Origin: Chryseobacterium polytrichastri
GTDB lineage: Bacteria > Bacteroidota > Bacteroidia > Flavobacteriales > Weeksellaceae
Reading direction: 5' to 3'
Assembly (NCBI RefSeq): GCF_900142445.1
Contig: NZ_FRAV01000012.1
Span: 1-64,000, forward strand
DNA length: 64,000 nt
Shown here piece by piece: positions 25,394 to 34,355 of the stretch (position 1 is the stretch's first letter; each line of letters begins with the position of its first letter). Below the pieces are notes generated by a model. It did no database searches. It was not told the DNA's origin and saw only the letters and a program-made list of their open reading frames with translations. The translations under genes and the position numbers were made by a program.

Positions 25394-25612
25394 TTTCCCC
25401 TATTTTCAGACAAGACTTATCATATTTATTACAAAAAAAATAATCGATTAAAAAATCTTTATCATTTAGCTTCTTTTTAAAGCAATGAGATAAAAATGAT
25501 TCTGTGTCTAATTTTATTTTCAAGGAAAAATAACAGAATATTCTGCCTTATACCCTATTTTTTATGACAGCTATTACACATTCTGTCACAAATTATAACC
25601 AATTGTCATATT

Positions 25613-26803
25613 TTATGCCATCTCTTTCTTTTTATAATAGATTTTACATGCAAAGCCCATTGCTATTATTCCAAGTAAGATGCGGGTAATAATCATAGGC
25701 ATGATTGATTTTGATTCTAAAAACCCCACCAATCCAGACATCAAGAAAGTAATCATTAACTGCGTAAAGCCCATTAATGCTGCTGCTGTACCTCGTCCTT
25801 CCTTAAAAGGTGACAAAGCATGACCTGTTGTAATGGGAAATAAAAGTCCTATTGCAATTAAGGATAGAAACAACATAGAGATTTCTAAACTTACCGGCAG
25901 ATGATAAGCAGAAATAAAGAAATGCAGACCATTAGTAGAAACCAAAAGTACTGTGGCTGCCAATAATATTTTTGTATCTTTTATTCTACGTATTAATTTT
26001 GGAGTTATGAAAGCAGCAAATATTAAGGCTAATGAATTAAATGCAAATATAAAACTGAAAACCTCACTAGAAAAACCATGGATTTCCATAAATAATAAAG
26101 GAGCATTCGAGATATAAATAATCAGGGAAGCAAAAGCAATACTTCCAATCACTGTATTAGCAATAAAATCTTTATTAGAAATTATTTGTTTTAACTGATC
26201 TTTTAATTTTGTTTCGTCTACTGCGGTATCCGGAGAAGTAATTCTTGAATTCGTTTCCGGAATATATTTAATGACCAAAAGTAGCGTTAAAGCTCCTAAA
26301 ATGCTTAAAAAACCAAAAGCACTATTCCATCCCCAGAATCTTAGAAAGACACTTCCCAACAAGGGAGCTACAATAGGCGCAATGCCGCTTATTTGGGATT
26401 GTTTAGAAAAAATAGTCACCGCTTTTTCTTTGTCATAAAGATCAATTACAATAGCCCTTCCAATTACAATTCCGGCACTTCCACCAAAAGCCTGTAAAAA
26501 GCGCATGCCCCACAAGACAAAAATATTAGTGGTGAAATAAATAGCTACAGCACCAATAATAAAAAGAATCAAACCAATATACAATATTGGCTTTCTTCCT
26601 TTTTTGTCAGATAAAGGCCCCCATAATAACTGGCCTATCGCAAAACCTGCAAAAAATATAGAAATTGATATTTGAATATGCCCTATATCAGTCTGGAAAA
26701 TTTGCGCCATCAAAGGAAAGGCAGGCAAATATAGATCGATGCTCAACGATTCGAGGGTATTTAAAAGAGCAAGAATAAAAACAATAATACTTAAGTTTCT
26801 CAT
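25613..26803 (-). CDS. Bcr/CflA-type multidrug efflux MFS transporter
   Basis: A 396-residue inner-membrane protein with about 12 membrane helices. The opening ESLSIDLYLPAFPLMAQIF and the loop GPLSDKKGRKPIL after helix 2 mark it as a drug:H+ antiporter of the Bcr/CflA group. The substrates are probably diverse small molecules, unproven. An AraC regulator lies 137 nt upstream on the same strand and may control it. The stop lies at the edge of an AT-rich gap that also has the orphan terminator at 25370, which faces the other way. Confidence 0.88.
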   Translation of the reverse strand: MRNLSIIVFILALLNTLESLSIDLYLPAFPLMAQIFQTDIGHIQISISIFFAGFAIGQLLWGPLSDKKGRKPILYIGLILFIIGAVAIYFTTNIFVLWGMRFLQAFGGSAGIVIGRAIVIDLYDKEKAVTIFSKQSQISGIAPIVAPLLGSVFLRFWGWNSAFGFLSILGALTLLLVIKYIPETNSRITSPDTAVDETKLKDQLKQIISNKDFIANTVIGSIAFASLIIYISNAPLLFMEIHGFSSEVFSFIFAFNSLALIFAAFITPKLIRRIKDTKILLAATVLLVSTNGLHFFISAYHLPVSLEISMLFLSLIAIGLLFPITTGHALSPFKEGRGTAAALMGFTQLMITFLMSGLVGFLESKSIMPMIITRILLGIIAMGFACKIYYKKKEMA

Positions 26804-26940
26804 AAAGAATTTTTAAATCATTAACCAACTGCATGAAGGCTTTTCAGCTGGCAAAATTCCTTTAAAAAAGGATAGCTTTCCATACAAGAACTGAGGGAAG
26901 TAAAGCACAAACTGAGGATTATTTTTGAGTATTTTTAAAC

Positions 26941-27756
26941 TTAAATAACAGAATTTTTAAACTGTTCAGGATTAATGCCAGTATGTTTTTTAAAGAAACG
27001 TGAAAAATAAGAAGCATCATTAAATCCTAATTTAAAAGCTACTTCTTTTACCGTTAAAGCTCCAAAGCTCAACTCTCTTTTAGCCTCAAGCAAAAGCCTT
27101 TGGCTAATCATTTTTTTCACTGTAGTACCTCTGGAAATACGAATAATGTCATTAAGATGATGTGCACTTACATTTAATCTTTCTGCATAAAATGCCGTGT
27201 CTTTCTGTACAGTATAATGTTCTTCAATAAGGGGAATAAGCTGCTGAATTCTTAACCTGTCATTATTCATATCCTCCGAGGTAATTAGCTGGTCGGTAAT
27301 AATGATACAGAAAGCTTTCAAATAAGCTTTTATTACATTGATTCGTGAACTTTCTTGATATTCCTGTGTGATGAGTTCTGTAATAGTCTGGCAGGTTTCA
27401 GAACTTTTAGGATCTAATAAAAAAGGCTGCGTTCCGCTTTCTAGAATAACTTCAACTTCAGAAACTTCCTGAAAAATCTCTCTACTTATCGCAAAAACAA
27501 AACCTTTCTCGCCACGCAGTTTCATATTAAAAACTTGTCCTGGCGCAATAATACAAATATGATTATCCTTAATAGAATATTCCTTAAAGTCTAGCTCTAA
27601 CCTAGTGTTTTCATGAGTCTTCTGAAACCAGATGATTTCAAAAAAATTGTGACGATGGACATCATGAAAATTTTCAGGATGACCATTATCTAAGGTCATC
27701 ACTTTAAACTTCTCAAAGGTTAGATTATGGATAGGAATTTCTTTTCCTGAACTCAT
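26941..27756 (-). CDS. AraC family transcriptional regulator (cupin-type)
   Basis: A 271-residue regulator. The N-terminal half (HRHNFFEIIWFQ, HICIIAPGQVFNM) is an AraC-type cupin ligand-binding domain. The C-terminal 100 residues hold the two helix-turn-helix units with the conserved VKEVAFKLGFNDASYFSRFFKKHTGINPEQF. It begins only 7 nt after the rsgA stop, so it is probably read with rsgA, but its likely target is the MFS pump downstream. The inducer is unknown. Confidence 0.88.
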   Translation of the reverse strand: MSSGKEIPIHNLTFEKFKVMTLDNGHPENFHDVHRHNFFEIIWFQKTHENTRLELDFKEYSIKDNHICIIAPGQVFNMKLRGEKGFVFAISREIFQEVSEVEVILESGTQPFLLDPKSSETCQTITELITQEYQESSRINVIKAYLKAFCIIITDQLITSEDMNNDRLRIQQLIPLIEEHYTVQKDTAFYAERLNVSAHHLNDIIRISRGTTVKKMISQRLLLEAKRELSFGALTVKEVAFKLGFNDASYFSRFFKKHTGINPEQFKNSVI

Positions 27757-27763
27757 AAAGGGA

Positions 27764-28690
27764 TTATTTTTGGGCTAATTCATCTGCCTCATCCATCAGC
27801 TTTATATAAGTAGAATATCTTGAATGCTGAATTTCACCTGTTTCCAATGCATCAAGAACAGCACATTTTGGTTCATTAATATGCATGCAATTATGAAACT
27901 TACATTCTTTTCTCTTTCTAAAGATTTCCGGAAAATAATGTTGTACTTCTTCTTTTTCAATATCAATCATTGCAAACTCACGAACTCCGGGAGTGTCAAT
28001 AACATTTCCGCCAAAGTTCCAGAAATGCATCTGAGCAAAAGTAGTGGTATGTTTTCCTTTAAGGTGTGTATCTGAGATTTCAGAAGTCTTTAAATTCAAT
28101 CCTGGTTGCAATGCATTTACCAAAGTAGATTTTCCACAACCCGAATGTCCGAAGAAAACAGAAGTTTTATCTTTTAGAAGTATTTGAAGATCATCTAAAT
28201 TCAATTGAGAATAAGACGAAATTTCCAAAGAATTATATCCTATCTCCTGATAAAGAAACTCAATATCTTTTACCAATTCTATTTCCTCATCATGAAGCAC
28301 GTCCATTTTATTGAATAAAATCAAAGGCTCGATATTGTATGCTTCACAACATGCTAAAAATCGATCTAAGAACCCAAGAGATGTTTCAGGATGTTTTAAG
28401 GTAAAAATAAAACACGCCACATCAATATTAGAGGCAATAATGTGGGCTTCTTTTGAAAGGTTGACAGATTTTCTGATTAGGTAATTTCTTCGTTGGTCTA
28501 TTTTAGTGATCCAAGCAACATCATCCTGCTCCAGTTGAAACTCCACAAAATCTCCTACAGCAAGCGGATTGGTTAATCTTGTTTTGATTAATTTGAATTT
28601 GCCTCGAATTCTGGCCTCGAAAATTCTATCGGTTTCCATTTCTAAAACCTGATACCAACTTCCTGTAGATTTAATGATTTTTCCTTTCAT
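27764..28690 (-). CDS. rsgA: Ribosome small subunit biogenesis GTPase RsgA
   Basis: A 308-residue circularly permuted GTPase that matures the 30S subunit. An N-terminal OB fold (residues about 1-70) precedes the G motifs in permuted order: NKMD near 123, the P-loop GHSGCGKST near 175 and DTPGVREF near 220. The C-terminal zinc site is intact: CKFHNCMHINEPKC. A TATATTTG element just upstream gives a leader of about 10 nt. The length is typical. Confidence 0.96.
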   Translation of the reverse strand: MKGKIIKSTGSWYQVLEMETDRIFEARIRGKFKLIKTRLTNPLAVGDFVEFQLEQDDVAWITKIDQRRNYLIRKSVNLSKEAHIIASNIDVACFIFTLKHPETSLGFLDRFLACCEAYNIEPLILFNKMDVLHDEEIELVKDIEFLYQEIGYNSLEISSYSQLNLDDLQILLKDKTSVFFGHSGCGKSTLVNALQPGLNLKTSEISDTHLKGKHTTTFAQMHFWNFGGNVIDTPGVREFAMIDIEKEEVQHYFPEIFRKRKECKFHNCMHINEPKCAVLDALETGEIQHSRYSTYIKLMDEADELAQK

Positions 28691-28704
28691 ATATTAAGAT
28701 GGTG

Positions 28705-28712
28705 CAAATATA
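28705..28712 (-). promoter_or_regulatory. Candidate -7 element of rsgA
   Basis: TATATTTG on the minus strand is a perfect TAnnTTTG match followed by a pyrimidine. The expected start point is near 28700, ten bases from the ATG. Confidence 0.65.
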
Positions 28713-28717
28713 GGGAA

Positions 28718-28784
28718 TTAGGGCCTAGAATTTAGTAAATAATAAAATATTACATTTTAAAGTTCCCTAAATTCTAAGCCCTAA
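28718..28784. repeat. Inverted repeat between rsgA and aroG
   Basis: TTAGGGCCTAGAATTTAG (28718-28735) pairs with CTAAATTCTAAGCCCTAA (28767-28784) at 17 of 18 positions over a 31-nt loop. It fills most of the 111-nt spacer. Confidence 0.8.
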
Positions 28785-28801
28785 AGTTTTATTTCCTGTA
28801 T

Positions 28802-29884
28802 CTATTTTCTATCAATCATGATGCTATTCTGTACTTCAATAGACTCTTCGTGAATTGCTTTGAAAACTTTCTCAATAAACTCCTGAGACATTCCTGTTTC
28901 TTTTGCTTTTTGATTAGCGTATTCTGTGATTACTTTCCAACGTTCCGGTTGGAAAATAGCGATATCATTCTCTTTCTTAAGTTTACCAATTTTTTCAGAA
29001 ATCTTCATTCTTTGAGAAAGAAGTTCAATCAATTGGAAATCCAGATCAGAAATCAATGTTCTGTGTCTTCCCATTTCACCATCAAATCCTGCCAATCCTG
29101 AATTTCTTACTTTAAGATTTCCAATTAATTCAGCTAATACTTCTGGCGTAATTTGTTGCGATGCATCGCTCCAAGCTTCATCAGGATTACAGTGAGACTC
29201 GATGATAGCACCTTGGTAACCAACGTTCATTGCCTCCTGTGTGATATCTGCCAATCCTGTTCTGTTTCCACAGATGTGAGAAGGGTCAATCAACATCGGG
29301 ATATTCGGAAACTGACTCTTGAAATCTAATGCAATCTGCCAGTTTGGATTGTTTCTGTATTTTGTTTTTTGGTAAGTAGAAAAACCTCTGTGTATCGCTC
29401 CTAGGTTTTCAATACCCTGTCCTAATAATCTTTCTAATGCTCCGATCCATAATGCCAAATCTGGATTTACCGGATTTTTCACCAAAACTGTTTTATTTGT
29501 TCCTCTCAATGCCATTGCAATTTCCTGAACAGTAAATGGGTTAACTGTAGAACGTGCTCCGATCCAAAGGATATCAACATCAGCTTCCAATGCAGCGAAA
29601 ACGTGATGAGCATTAGCAACTTCTGTCGCTGTTTTGAAACCGTATTCTTCTTTTACTTTCTTTAGCCAGTTAAGACCAATTACTCCAACTCCTTCAAATC
29701 CGTTCGGTTTTGTACGCGGCTTCCAAATTCCTGCACGGAAGATAGGAACCTGTGCACCTGTTTCTTTAATTCTCCTTGCTGTTTCCAACATTTGCGCTTC
29801 ACTTTCTGCACTACATGGCCCTGCAATCATCATTGGTTGTGGGAACTCGTTAATCCAATCGTTTTTTAAATCACTTAAATTCAT
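28802..29884 (-). CDS. aroG: Bifunctional DAHP synthase / chorismate mutase
   Basis: A 360-residue fusion. Residues about 1-265 are a type I-beta 3-deoxy-7-phosphoheptulonate synthase (MMIAGPCSAES, IFRAGIWKPRTKPNGFEG, VKNPVNPD, LIDPSHICGNR), the first step of aromatic amino acid synthesis from phosphoenolpyruvate and erythrose 4-phosphate. Residues about 275-360 are an AroQ-class chorismate mutase (ISDLDFQLIELLSQRMKISEKIG), which makes prephenate and probably acts as the allosteric sensor as in Bacteroidota relatives. A Phe/Tyr-rich leader peptide and a hairpin lie upstream, suggesting control by attenuation. The symbol is given by function; the fusion is also written aroF or aroA in other species. 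Confidence 0.95.
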   Translation of the reverse strand: MNLSDLKNDWINEFPQPMMIAGPCSAESEAQMLETARRIKETGAQVPIFRAGIWKPRTKPNGFEGVGVIGLNWLKKVKEEYGFKTATEVANAHHVFAALEADVDILWIGARSTVNPFTVQEIAMALRGTNKTVLVKNPVNPDLALWIGALERLLGQGIENLGAIHRGFSTYQKTKYRNNPNWQIALDFKSQFPNIPMLIDPSHICGNRTGLADITQEAMNVGYQGAIIESHCNPDEAWSDASQQITPEVLAELIGNLKVRNSGLAGFDGEMGRHRTLISDLDFQLIELLSQRMKISEKIGKLKKENDIAIFQPERWKVITEYANQKAKETGMSQEFIEKVFKAIHEESIEVQNSIMIDRK

Positions 29885-29983
29885 ATTGTTAATTTATTTT
29901 ATTGTTAATTTATTTCAGTATTATATACAAACAGGTCTTTCCTTATAAAGTTTTCTTTATAATTTCTTTCAAAAAATGCCGTT

Positions 29984-30034
29984 AAAAAAATTTAGTGGGA
30001 GAAGGAATGATGATAGAAAATCAAATTATTCCTT
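29984..30034 (-). terminator. Candidate attenuator hairpin upstream of aroG
   Basis: On the - strand AAGGAAT / ATTCCTT (30034-30002) closes a stem, followed 11 nt later by a run of seven T (29990-29984). It lies between the leader peptide and the aroG start. The distance to the T run is longer than in a classical terminator, so folding should be checked. Confidence 0.45.
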
Positions 30035-30061
30035 GTATTATTTTTTGAGAAAGAAATTTAG

Positions 30062-30205
30062 TTAGCTATACCAATAAAATCGATAATACTCTCTAAAATT
30101 TCTAAGATAGCTAAACGATAAACCAAAATAACTGCTAAAAAAATCAGCAGTTGCAAAACCAAAAAGGTTTTTAGAGTTAGGTTTATGTGAGATAATTTGT
30201 TCCAC
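30062..30205 (-). CDS. Phe/Tyr-rich leader peptide of aroG
   Basis: An unannotated 47-codon frame, GTG at 30205 to TAA at 30062-30064. The visible sequence runs MEQIISHKPNSKNLFGFA, then a core very rich in aromatic residues: DFFSSYFGLSF, SYLRNF, and EYYRFYWYS at the end. I count 8 Phe, 6 or 7 Tyr and 1 Trp in about 33 residues. The product of the downstream gene is the entry to Phe/Tyr synthesis. This is what a ribosome-mediated attenuation leader looks like. An inverted repeat AACTGCT / AGCAGTT (30130-30152) lies inside the coding region, and a hairpin with a T run follows the stop. The GTG start is a best guess. Confidence 0.65.
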   Translation of the reverse strand: MEQIISHKPNSKNLFGFATADFFSSYFGLSFSYLRNFREYYRFYWYS

Positions 30206-30303
30206 TTTTATGGTGTGAATCTTTTATTTCTAGCTATTAAATAATAATTTATTTGATGTCGAAAAGTTATTTTTAAACAAATTGACTTTGCAAATATATA
30301 AAA

Positions 30304-32006
30304 TTATGACAAATCAAACTTCATTAAATCATCAAGATCTTTCAACAAAGGATTTTTCTCAATGAACTTTTCAAATATACTTTTTTTTGTAACAACCTCA
30401 ATTTTAAGGCTTTCGAAGTCTCTTTTGTATTCAATTTCAATAGAATAATTATGTACTTTTCTTTTGAAATGATTAAAAAACTCTCCGCTTATCTTATCAA
30501 ATTCTACTTTTGCAGAGTCTGAAGGATAAGAAACCTGAATATTATGCTCATCTATTTTAACTAATTTAAAAGCCTTAATAGCATTAAAAACAAATGTATT
30601 CTTGGATTGCATTTGTTTTAGTAGCAAATTCCATTCCATTTGTAAATCAGTTTCGGTAAAATGATTTTTTGGAAGATCGTCTGTTTTAATCGCAAGATTT
30701 TCATCTTCCTTTTTTTCTACCTTCTCTTCTTTGTTCATAAAAGAATTGATGCTGAAGCCGGAAGACGCACTTTGTCTTGATAATGGTTTGGAAGTTTTCT
30801 TAATAACAACTTCCTCTGGAGATTCTGGAGCAGTAGATTTTACAACTGGTTCTTCTTTCTTTTCCTGTGGTTTTTGCGGAATGGCTACTTCAATTTTTTC
30901 ATGAAGGAATGGCGCCAGTATTAAGAACTTTTTTTTTTTGTAACGTCTACATTAGCCGTTAAAGAAGCCAATTGCATTAAAGCAATTTCAACTGTAAGTC
31001 TTGGATTTTTAGAATTTTTATAATTAATATCCGCATGGTTGCAAATCTCAATAGCGTCTATTAATTGTTGGGCATTCCATTTCCGGGCCTGCTCAACAAA
31101 TTTGGCTTTTGTTTTCTCCCCTACTTCAATCAAATCTATTGTTGTAGTATTTTGAGCCATCATAAGATCTCTGAAATGATTTCCCAGTCCGGCAATAAAG
31201 ATATGCGGATCAAAACCTTTTTTTACAATTTCATTAAAAGCAAAAAGTACCTCAGGTATTTTATTTTCTTTCGCAAAATCTACAATCGTAAGATACTGAT
31301 CGTAATCTAAAATATTAAGCACTTCAGCAGCTTTTGCCAAGGTAATATTTTTCTGAGAAAATGTAGAAAGCCTGTCGAAAATAGAAAGAGCATCCCTCAA
31401 AGCACCGTCTGCTTTTTGAGCAATTAAATATAAAGCATCATCTTCATATTGAATATTCTCTTTCTGAGCAATAGTTCTAAGATGTGACTGAATATCTTCA
31501 ATCACAATTCTTTTGAAATCATAAATCTGACAACGCGATAAAATTGTTGGAATAATTTTATGCTTTTCAGTTGTTGCCAAAATAAAAATTGCATGCGCAG
31601 GAGGTTCTTCCAGCGTCTTAAGGAAAGCATTGAAGGCTGCAGAAGACAACATATGTACCTCATCTATGATATATACTTTGTATTTACCAACCTGAGGTGC
31701 AAAACGTACCTGATCTATCAACTCTCTGATATCATCAACAGAGTTGTTGGATGCTGCATCCAATTCATAGATATTGTACGCAAAGCCATCTTCTGAAACG
31801 GAACCATCTTTCTCGTTGATCTTTCTTGCCAGAATTCTGGCACATGTAGTCTTACCAACGCCTCGAGGTCCACAAAACAGTAATGCTTGTGCCAACTGAT
31901 TTTCTTCAATTGCATGTTCTAACGTATCTGTAATATGAGATTGCCCAACAACAGTATTAAACTCTTGAGGACGATATTTTCTTGCGGATACGATAAAATT
32001 TTCCAT
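30304..32006 (-). CDS. dnaX: DNA polymerase III subunit gamma/tau, split by A11 slippage tract
   Basis: The zero frame from 32006 gives a 361-residue gamma-like clamp loader ATPase: Walker A FCGPRGVGKTTCAR, IDEVHMLS and the sensor region ATTEKHKIIPTILSRCQ, ending in VTKKKSS at 30921. A run of eleven A on the - strand (30939-30929) precedes this stop. Slipping by one base (-1) opens a second frame that continues KFLILAPFLHEKIEVAI, through a Lys/Pro/Glu-rich linker, to a conserved C-terminal domain (DLQMEWNLLLKQMQ ... SIEIEYKRDF) ending at 30304. The full form would be about 567 residues, the normal tau size. A separate gene starting at 30738 is therefore not supported. The slip may be programmed or a sequencing error. 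Confidence 0.85.
30929..30939 (-). promoter_or_regulatory. A11 slippage tract in dnaX
   Basis: Eleven A residues (T on the + strand) lie at the junction of the gamma frame and the tau extension. Known dnaX genes use such tracts for -1 ribosomal frameshifting or transcriptional slippage. Confidence 0.75.
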
Positions 32007-32010
32007 TGGT

Positions 32011-32018
32011 CAAAAATA
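32011..32018 (-). promoter_or_regulatory. Candidate -7 element of dnaX
   Basis: TATTTTTG on the minus strand, a full TAnnTTTG match, ends five bases before the ATG. The transcript would be nearly leaderless. Confidence 0.55.
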
Positions 32019-32102
32019 AGAAATATAGTTCTAATCTGAAAATTTAAGTTTTCAAAATTTCGCCAAATTTAAGTTTTTCACAAATGGAAAATTTTTAACA
32101 AT

Positions 32103-32729
32103 TTATTTTTTTGCGTATGCAAAGTCTATTAATTCAACAATTGCTTTTTCAATCTCGGCTCTACCTTCGTCAGTTTTCATATCAATTCCGCAAAACTTGT
32201 TTGCGTTGTAGCCTGTATAAAGATTTAAGTAATATGCGCCAGAAATAATTAAAGCCATAATTGCTCGGTACCTAGTAGCATCTTCACCAAAATGAGGATC
32301 TGTAATATGCTGAAACAACACATCTCCCACTTCTTCACGTTGCTCTACTAGTTTTCTAAGAATAGGTTTACTTTCTGAAAGTTCCCAAAGAATAATCTTC
32401 TGAAGTTCTTTGTTCTTTTTCAGATTTTCAAACTGGTTTAGTACCGCTATTTTAGATAGCTCTTGACCACCATCGGAAAGATCTACATCTTCAGTCTGAT
32501 TGAATTTCGTCCAATAATCCTGAGATTTGATATATTCATCAATTAACTTATCAGTACTTCCAAAATATTCATAGATAAGTTTTTTGTCGAAACCTGCAAC
32601 GGCTGCAATCTTACTTACTTTTAAACCTGAGTAACCTTTTACTCTTAAAATTTTACCAACTGCGGCAAGTAATTTTTGTTTAGTTTTTTCTTTGTCCCTG
32701 ATAGGGCCTTGCACTACTTTTCTGGGCAT
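32103..32729 (-). CDS. TetR/AcrR family transcriptional regulator
   Basis: A 208-residue regulator with the TetR helix-turn-helix at residues about 12-60 (KEKTKQKLLAAVGKILRVKGYSGLKVSKIAAVAGFDKKLIYEYFG). The C-terminal ligand domain is helical, without recognisable specificity. It begins 15 nt after the stop of the alpha-oxoamine synthase gene on the same strand, so they share a transcript. A small palindrome AATACTCGTATT lies in the junction. A role in sensing lipid or acyl-CoA is possible from the company it keeps. Confidence 0.88.
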   Translation of the reverse strand: MPRKVVQGPIRDKEKTKQKLLAAVGKILRVKGYSGLKVSKIAAVAGFDKKLIYEYFGSTDKLIDEYIKSQDYWTKFNQTEDVDLSDGGQELSKIAVLNQFENLKKNKELQKIILWELSESKPILRKLVEQREEVGDVLFQHITDPHFGEDATRYRAIMALIISGAYYLNLYTGYNANKFCGIDMKTDEGRAEIEKAIVELIDFAYAKK

Positions 32730-32744
32730 AATACTCGTATTATT

Positions 32745-34001
32745 TTATTTTTTTGCAATATGCAATTTTTTGTTTATATCTTCAAACGCATTTAGCGTTT
32801 TATCAAGATGTTCTTTCTCATGTCTAGCCATTACACTCATTCTGATACGTGCATCTTTTCTTGGAACAGCAGGATATAAAATTGGGTTTGTATAAATTCC
32901 CCGTTCAATGAGTAGTCTTCCGACGTCTCCTGTTACATTAGGATCACCAATTTTTACAGGAACTATGGCAGAACGTGTAATTCCCGTGTCTAGCCCCAAG
33001 TCATCCAACCCTTTTTTGAAGTAATTTATATTCTCCCAAAGCTTCTGTCTCCATATAGGTTCTTCATCAATCAAATCAATAGCCTTAATGATTCCTGCTG
33101 AAGAAGGCGGTGCCGTTGCAGAAAAAATCTGTTGACGAGATTGGAATCTTAAAATTGCAGCTATTTTTTTATCTGCAATAACATATCCTCCCAAATTACC
33201 AAAAGTCTTACTAAAGGTTCCTGTGATAATATCCACTTCGTGTAATAAATCAGCCTCTTCCAATGTTCCTCTTCCTCTTTCCCCTAAAATTCCTACTCCA
33301 TGTACATCATCAACCATTAAAAAAGCATTATACTTTTTTACCAACGCATAAATCTCTTTTACGTGAGAAGTATCTCCATCCTGTGAATATACTCCATCTA
33401 TAACTACGAGTTTTGTGCGATAAAGGTTTTCAGAAGTCTTCAAAATGTGTTCCAAAGCTTCTAAATTGTTGTGAGGGAAGGTTTTTTTATTGGTATAAGC
33501 ACATCCTTCATGCACACTTGCGTGTACCGCCATATCTAAAATAGCAATATCTTCTTTTTGCATCAGACATTGCAATGTAGCACTATTAGCGGTATATCCG
33601 GTAGTAAAAACTACAGCTTCTTCTTGATTTCTGCCAAAAAAAGAAGATATTTTTTTCTCAAGGTCATTATGATAGTCAAAATACCCACCAATAAGCGGCG
33701 TAGCCCCGGTTCCGGTTCCGTATTTCTCTATCCCTTCAATCGCTGCCTGCTTTACTTTGGGATGCTGTGTAAACCCTAAGTAATCACTAGAAACAAAACT
33801 TACATATTCTCTATCCTGATTGGCAATATTTACATGAACCAAAGAATTAGTTCCTGTTGTATTTTTCAATCTATAGTTCATATGACCGTTAGATTTCATG
33901 TACTCTAAAAATTCGTAAAAGATTTCTGCTCTTTGAGAGATGTTGTAATCTGGGATATTTTCAAAATCCCTAAAAGTGGCTGTTGTAAAGTTAATTTTCA
34001 T
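32745..34001 (-). CDS. Alpha-oxoamine synthase (BioF/SPT/CFAT family)
   Basis: A 418-residue PLP enzyme. The start at 34001 (MKINFTTATFRDF) is preferred because a TATATTTG promoter lies at 34029-34036, within the region a longer frame would use. Family signs are YGTGTGATPLIGGYFDYH, VVFTTGYTANSATL, VHASVHEGCAY, VDDVHGVGILGERGRG and GTFSKTFGNLGG with the PLP Lys. Enzymes of this family join an amino acid to an acyl thioester with loss of CO2. Relatives make 8-amino-7-oxononanoate, 2-amino-3-oxobutyrate, 3-ketosphinganine (serine palmitoyltransferase) or the sulfonolipid precursor from cysteate. The N-terminal extension and lack of bio genes nearby favour a lipid role; the substrate stays open. 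Confidence 0.88.
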   Translation of the reverse strand: MKINFTTATFRDFENIPDYNISQRAEIFYEFLEYMKSNGHMNYRLKNTTGTNSLVHVNIANQDREYVSFVSSDYLGFTQHPKVKQAAIEGIEKYGTGTGATPLIGGYFDYHNDLEKKISSFFGRNQEEAVVFTTGYTANSATLQCLMQKEDIAILDMAVHASVHEGCAYTNKKTFPHNNLEALEHILKTSENLYRTKLVVIDGVYSQDGDTSHVKEIYALVKKYNAFLMVDDVHGVGILGERGRGTLEEADLLHEVDIITGTFSKTFGNLGGYVIADKKIAAILRFQSRQQIFSATAPPSSAGIIKAIDLIDEEPIWRQKLWENINYFKKGLDDLGLDTGITRSAIVPVKIGDPNVTGDVGRLLIERGIYTNPILYPAVPRKDARIRMSVMARHEKEHLDKTLNAFEDINKKLHIAKK

Positions 34002-34028
34002 CCTTAATTTCGTTAGCTGTTTAAATAA

Positions 34029-34036
34029 CAAATATA
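34029..34036 (-). promoter_or_regulatory. Candidate -7 element of the alpha-oxoamine synthase gene
   Basis: TATATTTG on the minus strand. A start near 34024 leaves a 23-nt leader to the ATG at 34001 and argues against the upstream ATG at 34031. Confidence 0.65.
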
Positions 34037-34355
34037 GGATTATTTCACCTTGAAGACTTTTAATTTCCCATTAAATTTTGCTATGCATACAATATTTGAA
34101 CCATATAATTTGAGAATCAACGCTTTCCACTTCTACCACAACGTTTTAGCATTAATTTTAACACTCAAAAATGAGGTATATTTCACTAAAAAAAGATTAA
34201 AAAAAAACAAAATAATTCAACAAAACAGGATAAAAAAAGACAACAATCTTCGTAATCATCTCACTTCGACTTGAAATATTTAATTATTTATAACAATATA
34301 TGATTATTTAACAAAAATAAATCACCGAAATATTAAATTAATATTAAATTAACTA
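34037..34355. other. Intergenic region, nothing convincing
   Basis: About 320 nt of AT-rich spacer. A Lys/Asn-rich 74-codon frame on the + strand (34050-34274) looks like chance. The 3' end of the LuxR-type gene at 34356 has no obvious terminator here. Confidence 0.6.

Noticed and set aside
30304..30738. A separate 144-residue gene downstream of dnaX
   Set aside because: Its frame is open upstream to the A11 tract and continues the tau extension of dnaX; the ATG at 30738 is internal to a low-complexity linker.
34050..34274. A 74-codon + strand frame
   Set aside because: Lys/Asn/Ile-rich with no pattern, in AT-rich spacer, with no promoter and partly over the promoter region of the gene at 34001.
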